DNA from: Brotaphodocola catenula
GTDB taxonomy: Bacteria; Bacillota; Clostridia; Lachnospirales; Lachnospiraceae
Reading direction: 5' to 3'
Assembly (NCBI GenBank): GCA_020686985.1
Contig: JAJEPU010000013.1
Location: forward strand, 1-64,000
Length of the DNA stretch: 64,000 bases
This document shows, in pieces, positions 60,001 to 64,000 of this stretch (within the stretch, counting starts at the first letter, position 1; each line of letters starts with the position of its first letter). The notes beneath the pieces are model-generated. The model did no database searches, was not told the origin of the DNA, and was given only the letters and a program-made list of their open reading frames with translations. The position numbers and the translations under genes were made by a program.

Positions 60001-61415
60001 CTTACCTGATTGGTGGAACGACCGATGTTTCGGGAGAGATTGTGGCTCCGGAGGGAACAATTCTTCGAGAAATCGGATACTATGCACTTGAAAACTGTGA
60101 GGGGGATTTAACGATCTCCGAGGAATACTCGCGGGGACTGTGGTTTGTCGGTCCGGGAGCGTTCCGAAATTCCGGGCTTTCCGGAACTGTCGCGCTCTCG
60201 GAGGCTGTCTGGAGAATTGAGGAAAATGCGTTTGCCGGATGTTCGGGAGTCACGGAGATCCGCTTTGATGCAGAGCCGGATGAGCCGGTCGATGAGACGC
60301 CACTTGTGATTGGAGATCAGGCATTTGCGAACACATCGATTGAGGAAATCTGCTTTCCACACACGCTCAGCACGCTTGGTCAGTATGCGTTCTTACAGTG
60401 TTTAAATCTGGAGCGGGTGGTATTCACCAGCGAAGAGGCTCCAACGCTTGTGACATTCAGCCGTGGCAGTCAATATATGTTTGGCTGGGAGGATGATGAG
60501 CATGAGGTGGCGATCGCGCTCGAGGACACGGCAGAAGGCTGTGAGCAGGAGTATATCGATAAGTGGAAGTTGAGCATGTTCGGTTATCTCTCAAAAGAGG
60601 AGATGGCGCAGGATATGTCGTTTAACCTGATGATAGATGTCATGTTTGATTGGCCTGGAGAGATCTGGGGAGACGATGGCGAGTATACGCCGGAATTCTC
60701 CGCGTACTTTGATGACTATGTGGATGTGAAAGTCGATCAGAAGCTCTATGAGACGGAAGTTCTGCTGAGTGAGATGATGGGAATCGATCCGCCGGAGGAG
60801 CCGGACTGGGTATTTCCGAATCCGGACGATTATCTCACAGACAGCACCGAGGAGATCGAGAATCCGGACGAATTGATTAAGGAAATTCTTCCGGTAAATC
60901 CGATTGAGGAGCCAGTCAACCCGGATGATCCGACTGAGGAAGTGGACGGAGAGATCGATGAAATTGATAAAACCGGTGGGAATGATGAGATCGAGGATAC
61001 CGATGAAATCAAGGATACCGATGCAGATGACAAGTCCAATGACAAGTCTGACGATAAAGTTAATGACAAATCGGATGACAAATTGGATGATAAATCTGAG
61101 GAGACAAAAGATGATGGATCAGATGAAAAAGTGGATCATGAATCGGGCGATAACTCTGGGGAGACGAAAGATGACACGGCGGATGAGACCGGAGATTCGG
61201 ACGTCGAAGACGGTCGGGATGGAGATGACAATGAGACCGGCGAGGATGCCGATGACAGCAATTCGGATATAGGTTCCGACTTGGAGGATGAAAAAGCAGG
61301 GCAGGAAGTCGAGAATTCTGGAGAAGACGCGAAGACTGCACAGGATAAAGAGACGAGAGAGACGACAGAAAAAATAAAAGAGACAGAAAAGACAGAGGGG
61401 GAATCGCAATCATGA
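57018..61415 (+). CDS. giant membrane-anchored leucine-rich repeat protein (BspA type)
   Basis: A 1465-residue protein. The first 43 residues are charged and cytoplasmic, a single membrane anchor follows (VVAGALALVLFTGG, about 46-66), and the rest is outside. Residues 100-320 are a low-complexity Gly/Ser/Asn then Pro/Thr linker. Residues about 500-1180 contain several LRR_5/BspA-type repeats, such as KEIGVRAFGTCESLKTIELP and IEENAFAGCSGVTEIRF. The last about 150 residues are a highly acidic Asp/Lys/Ser repeat region. No sortase motif is seen. BspA proteins bind host or surface ligands; the role is unknown. Start at 57018 has GGAG ten bases ahead; GTG at 57009 is an alternative. It overlaps the MoxR gene by four bases. 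Confidence 0.85.
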   Translation: MREEKSGQRKENGPSSEIKSEQKKIEKIDGKNSEKDGWRKKMPRGRVVAGALALVLFTGGSVVLWKEYQAGALFHPEYFLSRQELRENQISFADSNRYAKNNLPEKDSSDNEMLEKDPQAQEKTGQEMDDVSPRVTMDESQKQTGDAGNLLLEQMPEAGTADASDRGLSDFENSGAMMLVAGGGDNGQSEHVSIGNVAGGLTDGNSQNPTGTAGSIVSGKADSERENGSSSSGGGGSNGGGENSGDNPSVPDHSDNQTPSNPDTPSPSPTPTPDKPGNNPTEGKDSNLSDPDYPDSSEKPQLPKDPSWSGDSAIYPSFPDTGIISDERAQDAQLILIPCIDDSAETLYQGAVLTKWKLLCSLYAYVDVGGTRYRLTDYNDNFRIGEFPETATKDMTVTFYFRGNANCPWQEVSYTFPVEYSKLVMMGMPDEDGSREVVDTIYLDEGSEIYLPNETMKLASAESWESFGDWMTELFPQWSLTEGGEDIGSYFKVDKPGRYVFYPLSRTPLPDEFYGVFDVNEDRTTGSLFLEQKLTFWPSKQERFEIPQGIQGVEQDMFFIADDVAETAWIPESVQFIDSPAFEVKKEYQVSEKNRYFTVKDGMLFDKLKKELIGIPLECESVEVPKDIEVVSLSSKNSIHEMTFLSATPPEINLSCLNNATLIVPESAYGRYLFAWGSELGMNHLETGGEEKPDYDYRDGALFSKDGKKLYQVSKENSGLYFVPDGVESVASQAFEVSEYIDRVFLPESLQKLESESLSGESLTELFFASEVPPEIEKDTFGEIETVLERGLHVRVAEGNRDAYLEAWGPIFGEEQAERLIVDEPFDLVEKESGLSYLNLPDGAVLLQAPEDLTSFDDIVAEAGEEVVWKEIGVRAFGTCESLKTIELPETIEKIAKEAFVQCKNLQIAVCKTKETIEVGKNAFPTIRAVTFDALEVKFAEDEENMIYTSCYVNNDCEVSGGMMPALVNLWGTSYELMDSDQSGRFLYGMDGDVSYLIGGTTDVSGEIVAPEGTILREIGYYALENCEGDLTISEEYSRGLWFVGPGAFRNSGLSGTVALSEAVWRIEENAFAGCSGVTEIRFDAEPDEPVDETPLVIGDQAFANTSIEEICFPHTLSTLGQYAFLQCLNLERVVFTSEEAPTLVTFSRGSQYMFGWEDDEHEVAIALEDTAEGCEQEYIDKWKLSMFGYLSKEEMAQDMSFNLMIDVMFDWPGEIWGDDGEYTPEFSAYFDDYVDVKVDQKLYETEVLLSEMMGIDPPEEPDWVFPNPDDYLTDSTEEIENPDELIKEILPVNPIEEPVNPDDPTEEVDGEIDEIDKTGGNDEIEDTDEIKDTDADDKSNDKSDDKVNDKSDDKLDDKSEETKDDGSDEKVDHESGDNSGETKDDTADETGDSDVEDGRDGDDNETGEDADDSNSDIGSDLEDEKAGQEVENSGEDAKTAQDKETRETTEKIKETEKTEGESQS

Positions 61416-62365
61416 TATTGGAGCAGTCGGAGCATATCATTCATGAGGTAAAAAAAGTTTTTATCGGAAAGGATGATACCATCCGCCGGGTACTGACAAC
61501 CATCTATGCGGGAGGTCATATTCTTCTTGAAGATTGTCCGGGAGTGGGAAAAACGACGCTTGCGCTGGCGTTCTCGAGAGCACTCGGTCTGGATTACAGA
61601 CGAATTCAGTTTACGACAGATACCCTTCCGTCAGACATCACGGGATTTACAATGTACAACACACAGACCGGAAAGTTTGAGTATCGGAGCGGTGCGACAA
61701 ACTGCAATCTTCTTCTTGCGGATGAGATCAACCGAACCTCTCCGAAGACACAGTCGGCTCTGCTCGAGGCAATGGAGGAGCGGAGTGTGACGGTGGACGG
61801 AGTGACACACCTGCTTCCGAATCCGTTTATCTGCATCGCGACGCAGAACCCGATCGGAACATCCGGAACACAGGCACTTCCGGAGTCCCAGATGGACCGT
61901 TTCATGGTGCGTCTCTCGATCGGTTATCCGTCGGATGAGGATCAGCTGAAAATTCTGAGAACAAGAAAATATACGAATCCGCTGGATGACATTCAGGTAG
62001 TCTCCGGGGCGGAGAATATCGTGGATATTCAGAATTACCTCTCAACGATGACGATGAGCGATGAGGTCCTCTATTATCTGATTCATTTGTGCGAAGCGAC
62101 GAGACAGGATGCAATGGTAGATCTTGGCGTGAGTCCGCGAGGCGTGTTCGCACTGACGCAGATGGCGAGGGCACATGCGATGCTCGAGGAGCGCAGTTAT
62201 GTGATTCCTGAGGATGTTCAGGCGACGTTTGAGGATGTCTGTGCGCATCGTCTGATTCTCAAACCTCAGGCGAGAGTGGAGGGTGTGACGGAGAGAGACG
62301 TGCTTCAGAAGATTCTGGCGCAGGTGAAACCACCGTCAGCTCCAAAGAGGTGGAATCATGGCTAA
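61412..62365 (+). CDS. MoxR family AAA ATPase
   Basis: A 317-residue MoxR-type AAA ATPase. Walker A is GVGKTTLALAFSRAL, Walker B LLLADEINR, with NRTSPKTQSALLEAMEERSVTVDG and ATQNPIGTSGTQALPESQMDRF as typical. These chaperone-like ATPases work with DUF58 or VWA proteins to mature or activate protein complexes. It overlaps the genes on either side (4 and 8 bases), so the operon from LRR through DUF58 is coupled. Confidence 0.94.
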   Translation: MILEQSEHIIHEVKKVFIGKDDTIRRVLTTIYAGGHILLEDCPGVGKTTLALAFSRALGLDYRRIQFTTDTLPSDITGFTMYNTQTGKFEYRSGATNCNLLLADEINRTSPKTQSALLEAMEERSVTVDGVTHLLPNPFICIATQNPIGTSGTQALPESQMDRFMVRLSIGYPSDEDQLKILRTRKYTNPLDDIQVVSGAENIVDIQNYLSTMTMSDEVLYYLIHLCEATRQDAMVDLGVSPRGVFALTQMARAHAMLEERSYVIPEDVQATFEDVCAHRLILKPQARVEGVTERDVLQKILAQVKPPSAPKRWNHG

Positions 62366-63524
62366 GATCCGGGGTGTCTATGCGCTGGTGGTGGAAGCGA
62401 CATTGGCACTGTTTCTGTGGCAGAGAGAGTGGTTCGTATTTGGAATTTTTCTTTTTGAAATTTTATGGTTTGCGGTGCTTTGGCTGTTGATTCGCATGGA
62501 GGCGCCGGAGATTCAGGTTTCGATCCGCACCTCCGCAAAGTGGAGAGCGGGAAAACCGCTTCGGATGGAAATTCGTGCGGACAGTCGCCGGTTGCTTTCA
62601 GCGGGCATTCTTGAGGGAAGTCTGGAATGTGAGAATCTGACGATCGGAGAGACGAAGATTGTGCCGATTCGCATGAATCTCTCTGCAAAGTCCATTTCAC
62701 TGACGCTTCCGATTGAGACGACTCTGTGTGGCAGAATCCGAATCTGTTTAAAGAATGCCAGATGTTATGATTTATTTGGTCTCAACTGTGCGCCTGTTTC
62801 CTCAGCAGAAGAATGTCAGATCCTGCTGTATCCGGCGCAGTGTCCGGTGGAGATTATAAAGCAGGGAACTCCTGCGGGAGACAGTCTCGATGGAACGCAG
62901 ATGGCATCGAAGAAGGGAAAAGATGCGAGTGAGGTCTATGATCTGAGAGAGTATCACGTCGGGGATGATTTTCGATCGATTCATTGGAAGCTGACTGGAA
63001 AACTCGGAGTGATGATGGTGAAGGAAGCGAGTGATTCGACTCGCCATGACATACTGATTCTTCTTGATATCGGACGTTCAGATGAGAGAGAGAGCGTTTC
63101 CTCTAAGGCACTGAGCTTTGCGTTCTCTCTGACAGCGGGAATCTGTGGAAAATTGCAGGAATCCGGTTTCTTTTTTGACGCAGGGCTTCCGGTTAACGGA
63201 CAGATTCTGATCCGTCAGGTTTCGGATGAGAGAGAGTACGAAAAAATGCTCGACGCATGGATGTATCTGGTGATTCCGGAGAAGAGCGGTTCGGGACTTT
63301 TGTGGTTTGAGGCAGAAAATATGCAGAGAACGTTTCGCAGGGTGATCTATGTGACCGCAGGTACCTGCCCGGAGGCGTTTTTTCATCTGCCTGAGAATCT
63401 AGACATTACGGCAATCTGTGTTCAGGATGAGGGAGCGATCCGTGTATCCCAGCAGGGAAGAAGAATGCTGATGGAGGTTTCCACGAAAGAGCTGGTCAAG
63501 AACACGTTCCGCGTGGTGATTTAG
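62358..63524 (+). CDS. DUF58 domain protein
   Basis: A 388-residue protein with two N-terminal membrane segments (about 10-40) and a C-terminal DUF58/VWA-like domain. The signature is SEVYDLREYHVGDDFRSIHWKLTGKLGVMMVKE near residue 190. It is the usual partner of MoxR ATPases. The start overlaps the MoxR stop by eight bases, behind AGAGGTGG. Confidence 0.9.
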   Translation: MAKIRGVYALVVEATLALFLWQREWFVFGIFLFEILWFAVLWLLIRMEAPEIQVSIRTSAKWRAGKPLRMEIRADSRRLLSAGILEGSLECENLTIGETKIVPIRMNLSAKSISLTLPIETTLCGRIRICLKNARCYDLFGLNCAPVSSAEECQILLYPAQCPVEIIKQGTPAGDSLDGTQMASKKGKDASEVYDLREYHVGDDFRSIHWKLTGKLGVMMVKEASDSTRHDILILLDIGRSDERESVSSKALSFAFSLTAGICGKLQESGFFFDAGLPVNGQILIRQVSDEREYEKMLDAWMYLVIPEKSGSGLLWFEAENMQRTFRRVIYVTAGTCPEAFFHLPENLDITAICVQDEGAIRVSQQGRRMLMEVSTKELVKNTFRVVI

Positions 63525-63602
63525 GACATCTAAGCGGGAATCCTCGACCATTCAATGACTGAGTAGTTCACAAAGAGTTTGTGTTAGGAGAAGGACGGCT
63601 GA

Positions 63603-64000
63603 TGAAGAAGGAAAAGAGGCATGACAGACAACAGAGATGGAAAAATTACGCAGATTTATTCAGCTATACGGTGTTAGGTCTGTTTCTGGCGATTGGTCTT
63701 TTGTTGTCCTGGTTCCGTATCATTTCATTTTCAACAGAATTTTATCGGTTTTCCGTGGAGCTTGCGAGTGTCGCCGTTTTCTGTGAGACTCTATGTCGGA
63801 GATTCTTTTCAGAGAGAGAAAAAATGGTTCTGGTGCCTCCTGTTGGAGGAGCAATGGTGATGGGATTTCTTGCCGGTTGGGATCGGGTCCTGGCAGGGAT
63901 GAGAGATTATCTCAATGTGATGATTTCGTTTTGGAATGAAAAGTACAGCGATAATCTTTCCTATCTGGGATCGTTCGCCACAACGCAGGAGAATCTGACC
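63603..64000 (+). CDS. membrane protein, truncated by window end (probable transglutaminase partner)
   Basis: An ATG at 63603 behind TTAGGAGAAGGACGG opens a frame that stays open to the window end (132 codons). It begins with a basic segment and has hydrophobic stretches VLGLFLAIGLLLSWF, YRFSVELASVAVFCE and GGAMVMGFLAGW, so it is a membrane protein. MoxR-DUF58 operons commonly continue with a TgpA-like transglutaminase with several N-terminal membrane segments; the catalytic domain would be beyond the window, so this identity is inferred from context only. Confidence 0.6.

Noticed and set aside
1-64000. CRISPR array, rRNA, tRNA, prophage or integrase genes
   Set aside because: No regularly spaced repeats and no sequence recognised as rRNA, tRNA, phage structural or recombinase genes; the only tRNA-like fold found is in the tmRNA.

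Overview
The window looks like chromosomal DNA of an anaerobic Firmicute, most likely a Lachnospiraceae-type gut clostridium. Signs are the spacing of AGGAGG-type ribosome binding sites, a SigK-type sporulation sigma factor, DUF4364, DUF5716 and DUF5717 proteins, a DUF4080 radical SAM protein, a tmRNA tag ending in LAYAA, and many compact intrinsic terminators. This taxonomic call is inference; no rRNA or other marker gene is present.

Layout. 1-0.8 kb: one end of a dispersed repeat and a nitroreductase. 1.0-7.1 kb: an operon with an NRAMP-like transporter, pxpB, pxpC, biotin carrier protein, biotin carboxylase and pxpA. It resembles a split urea-carboxylase-type enzyme that may act on 5-oxoproline. 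7.2-10.9 kb: purine genes purE-purM-purN-purD, closed by a bidirectional terminator. 11-18 kb: a sodium symporter, an AEC transporter, an acetyltransferase, thrH, a histidine kinase remnant, sigK, galE and a DUF4364 regulator. 18.2-23.9 kb: a three-gene operon of unknown function made of a giant DUF5717 protein, an Hsp70-like DUF5716 ATPase and a TPR-like protein. 24-31 kb: secG, RNase R, smpB, ilvE, two small hydrolases and the tmRNA gene, so the ribosome-rescue functions lie close together. 31-33 kb: a DUF4080 radical SAM protein and a small unknown.

33.6-50 kb is an accessory carboxylate-uptake region. It has one tripartite tricarboxylate transporter (TctBAC), two paralogous SLC13-type permeases, a double-domain esterase, two metallo-beta-lactamase-fold hydrolases and five LysR regulators placed divergently or convergently among them. 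The arrangement suggests sensing, import and hydrolysis of organic acids or their esters. An HPr-like protein without the phosphorylatable histidine sits near its right end.

50-55 kb: the known circularly permuted ATP-grasp / alpha-E / transglutaminase cassette, followed by two tandem aspartoacylase-like proteins, the second of which has lost its zinc ligands. 55-64 kb: a hybrid histidine kinase, a 1465-residue membrane-anchored leucine-rich-repeat protein, and a MoxR ATPase, a DUF58 protein and a truncated membrane protein that runs off the window.

The most interesting points are the biotin-linked pxp operon, the Hsp70-like DUF5716/5717 operon, a MITE-like repeat family with covarying hairpins and target-site-like direct repeats, two operons whose promoters are followed at once by an intrinsic terminator, a multi-hairpin intergenic element near 34.7 kb, and the active/inactive aspartoacylase pair.
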